Part shown: positions 1 to 8,974 of the stretch, one piece after another | How positions within the stretch are numbered: the first letter of the stretch is position 1 | Layout: each line of letters begins with the position of its first letter | Origin: Paguma larvata | Taxonomy: Eukaryota > Chordata > Mammalia > Carnivora > Viverridae | DNA: 64,000 nt | Assembly (NCBI GenBank): GCA_030068075.1 | Contig: CM057835.1 | Location: 40,356,715-40,420,714 of the forward strand | Reading direction: 5' to 3' | Notes under the pieces: generated by a model | Seen by the model: the letters and a program-made list of their open reading frames with translations, nothing else | Databases searched by the model: none | What the model was told of the DNA's origin: nothing | Made by a program: the position numbers and the translations under genes

Positions 1-790
1 ATCTAGTAACATTTCAGTCTTCTATTTACTCATCTTGAAAAAATCATATGTACAACAATGCACCCTTTTTGCCTATAAAATTCATATATTGTTTACAACA
101 ACAAAATATAACTTTGAAACTTTCAACAGTATTTTCTTTTTTTAGGTAAAGCTTTACCTAAAAAGTCAGAGAAGAGGACCCTGTGATCACAAAAGGCAGA
201 ATAGCCTTATTGATCACAGGGTATCAACACTTTTGTTTAAAATCACTAAAATCACTTTTTGCAAACAAAACAGCAACACGTGTATGTGAGCAAGCAGACA
301 GGTATAAACATACATGTGTGGAAATATAAATGAGAGAGTCCTGGCAGCAGGGGTTCCAAAACCAACCTCACATTGTGATTTCTTTAATATTTCCCTTCCC
401 ACAGTTTGAGACCAGGCAAGCAAGACAGTGTTTTCTCGAAGTGATTTTCTTTCTCTATAGCTCCACTGGACTCTGGCCAGATATTAACATCCTTTTTCCT
501 TAGCATAATGGAGGCACATTGGTCTCAGACTTGAGTAGTATAGCTCAGATCAGAGAAAAGGGAATTCTGGGTTTTCTTTGTGTTTACTGATTATGAGCCT
601 CTTACTGTTATTGTATCCAGTAAAAGACATAAATCAGAATCCGGTCACTTGGAAAGTTACTTCTAGAGACTATAGTCAGAGAGACATAAAGACTAGACCC
701 TGTGGTCAAATCTGGGACTGTGCTAATTCTTCTCAAAAGCTCTTATTTTTTGATGTGGTCAATGAAGCACATTCATAAAACTTTAGGAAG
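1..790. other. unassigned AT-rich sequence
   Basis: No repeat family, exon-like open frame with splice context, or RNA gene is recognised. Only short chance open frames occur. It contains a short local repeat of 'tgatcacag' around 184-220 (once followed by ggg, once preceded by it), with no clear function. Confidence 0.5.
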
Positions 791-802
791 ATACAAAAAG
801 AG

Positions 803-1094
803 ATAAGTGATAGAAGTCTGCGGATGGATTCAAAATTCATCCTTCCCCCCTCAAATTAAATACAATACACTCTTTGTTGTATACAGTATAGTGATTATAG
901 TTAATAATACTGTATTTTATACTGAAAGTTGCTAAGATCTTTATGTTCTCACCACAAAAAAAGACATGGTAATTACGTGACATGATGCATGTGTTAGCTA
1001 CTCTGGTGCTAAGCATTTTGCAGTATATAAGTGTATCAAATCCACCTGTAAGCTGGCACAATGGTGTATGTTAATTATAACTCAATGGAGCTGT
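803..1094 (+). mobile_element. LINE-1 3' end fragment
   Basis: The block around 876-915 (gtatacagtatagtgattatag) and the closing 'gttaattataactcaatgg' match the conserved 3' terminal region of old mammalian L1 elements. An 8-bp direct repeat AAAAAGAG lies at 795-802 and 1095-1102 and may be the remains of a target duplication, although it is short. No coding capacity is left. Confidence 0.65.
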
Positions 1095-1111
1095 AAAAAG
1101 AGCTTGCTCTC

Positions 1112-1325
1112 TCTATTGTATACATTTTATGTACCGAACATAGTAGTAAATACTCTAAAGACATCCTTTGTTTGATTGCCACACATTTGAGAGTAGATAT
1201 TATTACTTTTAAAATTTATAGAGGATGAATAACTTGTTCACAGCTCCGAATGACACGGACCCCAGGTCTCATGGACTCCAAGGGTCCTTACTCAACCACT
1301 GCAGTGCTGACGACCTCAAAGTAAG
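1112..1325 (+). mobile_element. MIR SINE (degraded)
   Basis: The order of motifs follows the MIR core in sense: 'ttttatgtaccgaacatag', a 'gattgccacaca' segment, 'agtagatattattactttt', 'agaggatgaataacttg' and the closing 'aggtctcatggactcc'. It is heavily diverged and no target duplication is visible. Confidence 0.55.
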
Positions 1326-1329
1326 TGGG

Positions 1330-2480
1330 ATCTCAACCCTTGAGTAATTGCAGGGTAGGAAATGTATTTAATTTTCTTACCTGATAGTACTGGATACCTT
1401 TTAGGAAGATAAGTGTCTTTTTTTGGAAACACTTGTATGCATTCTTAGGATAGATGGGGCGGGGAGACATAAATGTTGTCAAATACCAAAACATAATTAG
1501 GGGAAACCAGCTATATATATGGTAAAGTAAGGGATTTGGAATTTATAGCTTTTTCCCCCTCCAAAAACGGAAGAGAAGAGAGGAATAAGGAGGGGTAAGA
1601 AGGAGAAGAGGAAAAGGAGGAGCTCATAAAATGAAGAGATGCTGGAATGGTGGGGATTAGTAACCTTCGGGGAGGTGGGTAGGCTAATGGTCAGTTAAGA
1701 GGATGCTGGCTCATGTTCCCTGAAAGGAGTTGTCCTGCTGTGATGTGAAGTACTCCTCCGGTTCCCTTGTGAAGTTTACCAGGTTTCTGGATACATTACG
1801 GGGTGGATCTTGGGTCATCTCACATATTCCTCTGGGAAACTCACTTCTGGAGAGACATGGAGAAGCCCAGAGATACGAGGTATGGAAGCAAATGCCCAGC
1901 AGGCAAAGTAGATGCTGAAAGTGTGTATCTGAGACATTCGCAGATCTTTTTCGGTGTTGATAATGACCTGCTATTAAAAATCTTCAAGTCCAGTGTATGT
2001 AGCTTACAGAGGTGATGTGCTGATTATCTATGTGACATTTGAAACTATTGAGTGACTCTTAACTTCAAGGGCAGGATCAGAGTGAAGATTCCTTCACATA
2101 CCTCGGTTCCTCAGATACTGGCATATAGCAGAAGCTTATGACCACACTTTTCTGGAAGGCGATAACTCTTAGAGGTATATTACAGACTGAAGCCCTGGAC
2201 TACGCTACTGCAACCATCAGTATTAAATCCTCCATACTCCCTTGTTACCTGTGAAGCATGTCCCAAACTTTGTATCATGACCATTGTTTACTTTTTCCAC
2301 TCCTGCTTCTGCTCCTGTTTATAGAAGACTCATTGTTGCTGAGAAAAACCAGAAAACCATGCTGACCAAGGGACCTCTTTTCAGACTCTGCGATCACAGT
2401 TGTGAGCTTGCATTTACTAAGACCACCTATTTATCGGATATAATTACACACTTCACAAAATATCACAACCGCTCTTTAAA
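1330..2480. other. unassigned interval with a purine-rich tract
   Basis: About 1557-1623 is a strand-asymmetric A/G tract (ggaagagaagagaggaa and similar). The rest shows no recognisable gene or repeat. Two overlapping chance open frames of about 60-70 codons (1730-2015) have no recognisable motif. Confidence 0.45.
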
Positions 2481-2481
2481 T

Positions 2482-2727
2482 TTTTAATTTTGTTTATTTT
2501 AAATGTTTATGTATTAATTTTGTGTGTGAGAGAGATTGAGAGAGAGAGAGAGAGAGTGAGCATGAGTTGGGGAAGAGCAGAGAGAGAGAGGAGAAAGAGA
2601 ATCCCAAGCAGGCTCCACACTGCCAGCACAGAGCTCACTGCAGGGCTCGGTCCCACAAACCGTGAGCTCATGATCTGAGCTGAAATCAAAAGTCGGACGC
2701 TCAACCGACTGAGCCACCTGGGTATCC
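2482..2727 (-). mobile_element. carnivore tRNA-Lys SINE (felid type), antisense
   Basis: Read on the minus strand it starts with the tRNA-derived head (gcctgggtggctcag-like, here 'ggatacccaggtggctcagt'), passes through the internal promoter region and ends in a CT-rich then A-rich tail. On the plus strand the GA-repeat at 2535-2600 is the complement of the CT tract. It abuts a second antisense copy directly. Confidence 0.85.
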
Positions 2728-2930
2728 TTTTTTTTTTTTTTTTAATTTGAGAGAGAGAGAGAGAGGGAAGGGAGAGAGCACAAACGGGGGAGAGAGGAAG
2801 AGGAAGAGAGAGAGAAGAATCTTGGGCAGGTTCCACACTCAGCATGGCATCAGCTCAATCCCAGAGCCCTGGGATCATGACCTGAGTCAAAATCAAGAGT
2901 TGGGCCCTCAACTGATTCTGAAGGCGCTCC
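2728..2930 (-). mobile_element. carnivore tRNA-Lys SINE, antisense, diverged
   Basis: A run of about 16 T (the complement of the A tail) begins exactly where the preceding copy's head ends. The body carries 'gggatcatgacctgagtc' and a shortened head ending 'aaggcgctcc'. The head is more diverged than its neighbour's, with part of the tRNA region missing. Confidence 0.75.
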
Positions 2931-2934
2931 AGAA

Positions 2935-3012
2935 CCCTGTGTTAGGTATGGTTATTTCCATTTTGCAGATAACAGAAACTGGGGTTTCAAGAGGTTATAT
3001 AATTGACTAAGA
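2935..3012 (+). mobile_element. MIR fragment (3' half)
   Basis: 'ggttatttccattttgcaga' followed by 'taacagaaactggggtttca' and 'gaggttatataattgac' matches the central/3' part of MIR (the 'attttacagatgaggaaactg' region). The two SINE copies immediately to the left probably landed within or beside it. Confidence 0.55.
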
Positions 3013-3204
3013 AAAAATAATTATATGGGTAGAGCTGGCACAAAACATCAAACAACAGCCAACAACAAACATGTGCGGTCTGAAGTCTGGAGCTATGGCC
3101 ACTTCGAGTTGGTTTATTTGCACAAAATTGCTCTCCCACTTTCCCAAGTCAGATCCATCGTCTTACTTTCTTGAATTCTTAGGGGTATCATTATTCTCTT
3201 AGAT

Positions 3205-3600
3205 GTCCAGACCTGGCATTTCAGAGCTATCTTTGAATTACCTACCTTATCCAGCACATTCAGTCATCCCTAAGACTTCCAGATTTTTCCTCAGAGAGAC
3301 CTTCACATCAGTTTTGTCCTTTGCCTGTCTACTGCTTCATTCATACTCCAAGGCCCCTTCCCATCTGGATTATAGCACTTCCTTCCTTCCCTAATGGATC
3401 TTCTTACTTTTGGTATCTCTTCATTCCGACCTGCTTCGTATGTAGTCAAGATCAATCTTCTTTAAAGTAGCCTATAATTTTGGCACTCTGACTTCAGCAC
3501 CTTTCTATAATTCAACGCTGCCTACTGAATAATGTCTCAAATTCTCCCTCTGGAATCTGCGAACTCTACACGCGACCCCCCACTACTTCTTTAAATTTAT
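3205..3600 (+). mobile_element. LINE-2-like remnant (tentative)
   Basis: Pyrimidine-rich sequence with the order 'cttcacatcagttttgtcc', 'actgcttcattcatactcc', 'tttctataattcaacgctgcctactg' resembles the L2-class repeat containing a 'caatggctccccattgcc' block. Divergence is high and the family is uncertain. Confidence 0.35.
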
Positions 3601-3788
3601 CTTTGCTCATCTTTATCCTAGCCAAACAGAGAAATTTTAATTCTTCAGTTTTCTTTCATTTAGCTAAATTGCATAGAGTAGAATAGTTCCCCTACAACAT
3701 TTTGAATTTTCTTAAAATTAACATATATCTTCAACATGGAGTTTTTGACTCTACTATTTTAGAAATGGATTTTGTGGGTAATATTTTA

Positions 3789-4002
3789 ATTTTTTTTAAT
3801 GTTTAATTATTTTTGGAAGAGAGACACACACACAGAGCATGAACTGGGGAGGGGCAGAGAGAGAGGGAGACACAGAATGTGAAGCAGGCTCCAGGCTCTG
3901 AGCTGTCAGCACAGAGACCGACGTGGGGCTTAAACTCACGAACCATGAGATCATGACCTGAGCCAAAGTGGGACGCTCAACCAACTGAGTCATCCAGGCG
4001 CT
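3789..4002 (-). mobile_element. carnivore tRNA-Lys SINE (felid type), antisense
   Basis: Contains 'gggagacacagaatgtgaag', 'caggctctgagctgtcagca', 'accatgagatcatgacctga' and the head complement 'accaactgagtcatccaggc'. Full body; the tail complement (T-rich) is at 3789-3812. Confidence 0.88.
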
Positions 4003-4279
4003 TTTTCAAAAATTAATTAATTTTTTTGTGGGTAATATTTTAAAGTGAGACATTGTTTTTTGTGTCTAAGAAAGTAGAGTTTCCATCTCCCAGCTCTGAC
4101 AGCAAGGACGATAATTTTATCACTTAAATTCGCATGGAAATTCACCACATTTTAAAAATAAAGTTTAGTATAAAGGTATAATTTCTGCTAGGCTGGTAGA
4201 ACTGTACTGTTTTTGGTACTTTATAGTATTCAAGGGCAATTTGTTATATGATTTCTGTGTCAAAAATGAAAATTAATTT

Positions 4280-4481
4280 TTTTAATTTTTTAAAAAGTTT
4301 ATTTTTTGAGAGAGAGAGCATGAGCTGGGGAGGGGCAGTGAGAGAGAGAGGGGCACAGAAGATCCAAAGTTGGCTCTGCACTGACAGCAGAGAGCCTGAT
4401 GCAGGGCTTGAACTCATGAGCTGCAAGAACATAGCCTGAGCCGAAGTTGGACATTTAACCAACTGAGCCACCCAGGTGCCC
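4280..4481 (-). mobile_element. carnivore tRNA-Lys SINE (felid type), antisense
   Basis: The head complement 'ccaactgagccacccaggtg' ends at 4480 and the T-rich tail begins near 4280. The central part is 'agagcctgatgcagggcttg'. It lies only 277 bp from the previous antisense copy. Confidence 0.87.
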
Positions 4482-5405
4482 TAAAAATATATTTTAAAAG
4501 CAACTTGTTTTGAGCTTTGAGAAACTGCTACCAGTAGTTTGATTTAATTGCATAGTTCTATCAAAGCAATACACTCTTACTAAGTTGTTGTTTTTATTAT
4601 ATCTTATAGCTTATGAAATAGGTCAATAATAACTGCAAAATTTAAATAACAATTTCTTTCTCTCTTTTCCTTTTCAAACTGCTCATTTGATCTACATGTG
4701 AGCCCGTGACAAGTACAGTTCATATGGGATTTGATGACAAACACAGAATTAGAAGCTATAATCATCAATTTCTAGTCCAGAATTGTTTTAGCAGTTTGCA
4801 TTTCTTTTTTTTTTTCGATGCTTCACTATGTTAAAATTTTTGAGTTTTATGAGAATAATTAAATCCTAGTTCTATTTATATCTCACTTTTCATTTCCAAG
4901 AAAATCATTAAAATGACTTTATGTCTCAGTTTCAATAGATATATAGAGAGAAAAATTTGACAAAAATCCAGAAAAAGAAAAACAAAAATTAAAACCCTGA
5001 ATATTTTTTCTCTGTGAGCAAATGAGATCATTTGTCATGTCTTTCCACCAACACTGTCCCCCAGTCTATGGATGTGTCTTCTTCAGGTCCTATAGCAGAA
5101 TAGTGGCCAACTGTGTGATAAATGTAACAGACTTAAAAGGGTCTTTACATGAAAACATCTCCTTCATTAGCCCATCTAAAATTTCTATCACCAGAATTCT
5201 TTCTACTATAAGGCACTATTTACATTTCACAGCTATTAAAATATATATTATCTAGGAAAGATAACACAGGTACTAGTTCCCATTTGCATTTGTCAAAAAG
5301 CGTGCTGTCAGATTTGCTTCCTGGATACCTGGGAACAAAAGATTCCTGAACCAAAGAAACTCAGACCAGATTCCTTTTCGTGGAGATAGAAGAAGTTCAG
5401 TAAAT
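4482..5405. other. unassigned AT-rich sequence
   Basis: No repeat or gene recognised. One chance open frame (5022-5255, 77 codons) lacks any domain or splice-site context. Confidence 0.45.
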
Positions 5406-5410
5406 CTCTA

Positions 5411-5478
5411 TGCACGCACGCACACGCACACACACGCACGCACTCACACGCATGCACACGCACACACGCAAACACACA
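5411..5478. repeat. (CA/CG)n microsatellite
   Basis: Alternating purine-pyrimidine tract of cacgca, cacaca and cgcatg units. CpG steps are unusually dense here compared with the CpG-poor surroundings, so they were probably generated by repeat mutation. Open frames across it on both strands are forced by the repeat. Confidence 0.92.
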
Positions 5479-6165
5479 GATATTTCCATTCCGCTCCTCC
5501 ATTTCATGCTGGAAACGGTGTTCCTTAGCATTTTCCTGCCTCCACATTATCCAGCTGCTTGGACAACTCAGAATTCTACTCTCTGGCATAGGAGAAATAA
5601 ACTATCATCTTATTGCCAGGCTGCTTTTCAAGCATTATTGTAGCTTTGACATAATGAATTAACTTTTCAACAAAATAGACTTGTATAATTTGGAAATCTA
5701 AGTAGCTTTATGTTAATATATCCAATAATCATTCAAAATTTCACCTTGCACTTGCTCCGCGACATCCATGCAACAGGGATTTGCAATTGGATTATAATCT
5801 GTCTTTGCCCTCCTGTGGGATGCTACTTGACTAATGGGTAGTTGACTAATGGATTTTAATTTCATTCTGACTTCCTCAGGTAGGATATTCATTCAATGCC
5901 CACAGTGTTATATCACTGACCGATCATGTTTCATGTGATTTCTTTATCATCTCTAAAACCAGTGGACGGATGAATAGCAAAATAGGGTCAAAGGCTGAAA
6001 TTGGATACAAGTGCTTTTTTCCAGACTATCTGATACTGTTCTCATACAGTCTTACATGTCCCCCAAAATATTTTAAAGTGTAGAGATGTGGTTACCACTT
6101 TAGTTCAGGTCCTTATTTTTCTCCTTCATAATTTATGAAGGGATATCCTTTTCTCATTTAAATGT
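5479..6165. other. unassigned sequence
   Basis: No recognisable gene, RNA or repeat. Ordinary AT-rich mammalian sequence. Confidence 0.4.
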
Positions 6166-6169
6166 TTAA

Positions 6170-6420
6170 AATTATGCTCAGACATGTGTGCAAAAAATTA
6201 AATATCCCAGAAAAATTTAGTGTCACTCCTCCCCACTTTTTTTCACCCCACAGAGACAACTACTTTTAATTATAGATATCTTTTCCTTATATTTTTAATA
6301 TTTAAAAATGATTATGCTACTACATTTTTAATACTTCTGTTTCTTGATTTTCAACTGTAGTTTCATGTTTCACATAGTGTTTGCTAGGATTTCGTCCTCA
6401 TGTTTTGATTGTTCTTTTTT
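6170..6420 (-). mobile_element. old LINE-1 remnant, antisense (tentative)
   Basis: 'tcactcctccccacttttt', 'cccacagagacaactactttt' and the following 'atatcttttccttatattttt' resemble the antisense of an L1ME-type 3' region. It is diverged and the boundaries are estimates. Confidence 0.35.
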
Positions 6421-6479
6421 GATAGGATTTGGTTCTTGTTTTGTGAATGTCATCCATGAAATGTATCCATGAAAATGCA

Positions 6480-6560
6480 GTTTAGGCTCCCTCCCTCCCC
6501 CTCTCTTTCCCTTCTTTCCTTCCTTCCCTCTTTTATTTCCTTTTTTTTTTTCTTTTTTTT
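6480..6560. repeat. polypyrimidine low-complexity tract
   Basis: Runs of CCCT, TTCC and long T stretches (6541-6562). It forces a hydrophobic open frame downstream that is not a gene. Confidence 0.7.
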
Positions 6561-6718
6561 TGTTTACTTCATTGGGTTTCTCTGGTTCCCTGAATTATCT
6601 TTGTATCTTCTAGGATCCCTTTTCTTTTTATCTTTGTTTCCTGTCTGGGTTGTAAGAATTCCTCAGATGTCTAATAATTCTCACTTGATCATTCAGAATA
6701 AAAGTAAGGGAATGGCAC

Positions 6719-6755
6719 TCTTCCATAGCTTAGCTGGTAGAGCGGAGGACTGTAG
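6719..6755 (+). pseudogene. tRNA-Tyr(GTA) 5' half, retro-inserted fragment
   Basis: These 37 nt align with positions 1-37 of a mammalian cytosolic tRNA-Tyr with three mismatches (acceptor position 1, position 6, and one in the D arm). The A box (tagcttagctgg), the D loop/stem 'agctggtagagcg', the anticodon-stem half 'gaggactgtag' and the GTA anticodon are all visible. Nothing of the variable loop, T arm or B box follows in the next 150 bp. It is therefore not an intron-bearing tRNA-Tyr gene and cannot form a complete Pol III promoter. The break falls in the anticodon loop, just 3' of the anticodon, which is both the tRNA-Tyr intron position and the usual cleavage region for 5' tRNA halves. 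The fragment is fused to an L1 tail, and the whole is bracketed by an imperfect direct repeat (6703-6718 and 6961-6977). The tRNA identity is strong; the insertion mechanism is inference. Confidence 0.85.
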
Positions 6756-6959
6756 ATGGGATGAGTTAACTCATATTCCCTATGAGTTAAGGCACAGCAT
6801 AGGAAATATAATCCCTGCTATTATAACAGTGCTGTATGGTGACAGATGGTAACTGTGCTGTGATGAGCACAGCATAGTGTATACAGTTGTCAATTCCTAT
6901 GTTGTACGCTTGAAATTAACGTAACACTGTATGCCACTATCCTTCAATAAAAAAAAAAA
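6756..6959 (+). mobile_element. LINE-1 3' end with poly(A), fused to tRNA half
   Basis: From about 6791 the sequence matches the carnivore L1 3' terminus: 'ctgtatggtgacagatggta', 'tgatgagcacagcatagtg', 'ctatgttgtacgcttgaaat' and 'ccttcaataaaaaaaaaaag'. The first 35 nt (6756-6790) are a short palindromic filler between tRNA and L1. The A-run ends at 6959, next to a direct repeat (AGTGAGGAAACTGGC) resembling AGTAAGGGAATGGC found just before the tRNA fragment. Severe 5' truncation is typical of L1 insertions. Confidence 0.8.
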
Positions 6960-6999
6960 GAGTGAGGAAACTGGCTTAGGTTTCTGTTTTTTGTTTTTG

Positions 7000-7216
7000 T
7001 TTTTTTAAGTTTTTTAAAGTTTATTCAGTTCTGAGAGACAGAGAGTGTGTGAGGTGGGGAGGGACAGAGAGAGAGAGGGAGACACAGAATCCAAATCAGG
7101 TTCCAGGCTCTGAGCTGTCAGCACAGAGCCCAACCCAGGGCATGAACTCATGAGCCATGAGATCGTGACCTGAGACGGAATTGGCGGCTTAACCTACTGA
7201 GCCACCCAGGCGCCTC
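7000..7216 (-). mobile_element. carnivore tRNA-Lys SINE (felid type), antisense
   Basis: The head complement 'ctgagccacccaggcgcctc' ends at 7216 and the T-rich tail complement begins near 7000. 'tgagatcgtgacctgagac' marks the internal promoter region. It landed just downstream of the tRNA-L1 composite. Confidence 0.88.
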
Positions 7217-7539
7217 TCTGTTTGCATAGATAGAACTTTGGGGGGGGCAAGTAAGTATTGCTTAACACATGGGGAATTGGCTATTGCACAGAATCTCAAG
7301 TGTTCTTCTGCAACACCACGCAGAAATTGCAGAGTTTCTGCAAATTTTTCTGTGTTTAAAAGCCTAACTATTGGCCTTTCCACATGCCAGAGTGTTCAAT
7401 TAATACCTGATTTTTTTTTTTTATCTCACTTCTTACTTTCTTCTGAGTTATATCTGACCTAAGTGATCTGGGGTTATTCTGCTTTTTGTTTGTTTGTTTT
7501 TTTAAAGCAGATTCCTTTTTATTCTCACTGTTGTCAGCC

Positions 7540-7700
7540 TCACTACGCAGTCATCAAATATTCACCGTATGTTTACTGAGCAGCTACCAAGTGCCAGGCA
7601 CTGTTCTCTGTTCAGGAGTCACCATATACATCAGGAAAGTGAATGACAAAAATTATTCCCTCATGGAGTTTACATCCTACCAGGAGGGACATTGCTTCTA
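7540..7700 (+). mobile_element. ancient mammal-wide interspersed repeat, family unassigned
   Basis: The motif chain 'gtttactgagcagctaccaa', 'gtgccaggcactgttctctg', 'tcaggaaagtgaatgaca' and 'ctcatggagtttacatcc' is the widespread 'tgccaggcactg ... catggagcttacattc' class. I cannot name the family with confidence. Confidence 0.5.
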
Positions 7701-7734
7701 CTTCTCCTGAGGCTTAGCATTTTTAATCTGATTA

Positions 7735-7870
7735 TTGGCCACGTGGATTTCCTTTTTTGAATTGCCTATTCATAATCCCTGTGTATTTTTCTATTGGGGT
7801 GTTTTCTTCTGTTACTACTTTATAGGAGGTTTTGTATTTTGGAGATAGTAACCATTTGCGGCATGTGTTT
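7735..7870 (-). mobile_element. LINE-1 ORF2-region remnant, antisense (tentative)
   Basis: 'tttataggaggttttgtatt' and 'ttggagatagtaaccatttg' resemble the antisense of the L1 block that encodes the C-terminal part of ORF2. It is diverged and short. Confidence 0.35.
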
Positions 7871-7959
7871 TGTAAATTAAGTCAACAACAAGGTATCATA
7901 ATTTTCTCATCAGGTTTAGAGAAATTACAAAAAGTAATAATATCTAGTGCTAGTAATGA

Positions 7960-8970
7960 TGCAGGGAAAAGGGCACCATCTTACGTTGCTTATGAAAGTG
8001 TGAACTGATGCAACATTTTAAAAAGTAACTTGGAGATTTCTATTTAAATTTAAAAGTCAAACAGCATTGATTAGCAATGATGTTTTCAAACACAAGCAGA
8101 TAAAGATATTGCATACTGAATACATTATTTTCTTTAGTAGGAATTTAAGACAACATAAAAATGATGACTAATGTTCCTGCTACATTTATTTCTGTTGCTG
8201 TTATATAACTTCAATTCTATGTCAATTTCTATAATTATCAATAAACTATATTGTGTCCAAGGATATATTAGATTTGTAAGTGACCTAAAAAATTCTTCTA
8301 GGTTTCACCTCTGGGACCATTCAATGCAAGGCAAAGAGAACATGCGTAGAAGCAACACTTAAACATACATCAGTGTGAGGGGCAACTGGGTGGCTCACTC
8401 AGTGGAGCATTTGACTCTTGATTTTGGCTCAGGGCAATCTCACAGGTGTGAGATGGAGCCCCATGTTGGGTTCCTTGCTAAGCATGGAGCCTGCTTAAGA
8501 TTCAGTCTCTCTCTCTCTCTCTCTCTTTCTCTTCCTCTGCCTCTTTCCCCTGTTTGTGCGAACTCTCTCTAAAAATTAAAAAAATAATAAAAAATTAAAA
8601 AAACATACATCGATGAGGAAATGATTTGAAAAATTGTAATATTTCATGGTATGAAATATTATGTAACAATTTAAATAATGAATTTGATCTAAATATATTG
8701 ACATGATATTTTAATGCCTTATCGAGTGAAAAATAAGTTGCAGAAGAATGTGTGTTATATAACCTCATTTAAAAACAAATAAAATATAACATAAAAATAT
8801 GTTTATTTGAGCATAAAGAAAATCATAGAATGATTCACACAGATTGTTACCTAACAGGTGTAGAAAAGGAAGAATATAGTGGCATATTTAACTTATTCTT
8901 TATTAATATTTAGATTTAAAATTTTTTCTTTAAATAAATATGTGGTATTTTACAAATAACTAAAGGAAGT
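7960..8970 (+). mobile_element. old LINE-1 (L1ME-like) 3' portion, interrupted
   Basis: The left part (7960-8360) has the 'gggcaccatcttacgttgc' and 'tttaaaaagtaacttggaga' order expected near the end of ORF2. The right part (8612-8970) continues with 'atgaaatattatgtaacaat', 'gccttatcgagtgaaaaat', 'gtgtgttatataacctcatt' and an AT-rich 3' UTR. A SINE at 8372-8600 splits it, which sets the order of events: L1 first, SINE later. Confidence 0.6.
8372..8600 (+). mobile_element. carnivore tRNA-Lys SINE, older non-felid-like form
   Basis: The head 'ggggcaactgggtggctcac' is followed by a body reading 'agcatggagcctgcttaaga' and 'ttcagtctctctctctctct', lacking the felid 'gctgacagctcagagcc' segment. This resembles the general carnivoran subfamily. 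Target duplication: AAACATACATC at 8361-8371 and again at 8601-8611, perfect over 11 bp. Confidence 0.9.
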
Positions 8971-8974
8971 TTTT

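Noticed and set aside
2507..2845. 112-codon minus-strand open frame rich in Leu-Ser repeats
   Set aside because: It is the translation of two SINE bodies and their CT/GA tracts, not a gene.
6719..6755. Functional tRNA-Tyr gene with intron
   Set aside because: Neither the second exon, the T arm nor the B box occurs downstream, so only the 5' half is present.
6469..6852. 127-codon plus-strand frame beginning with a hydrophobic stretch
   Set aside because: It reads through a T-rich tract, the tRNA half and the L1 tail. A composite of non-coding pieces.
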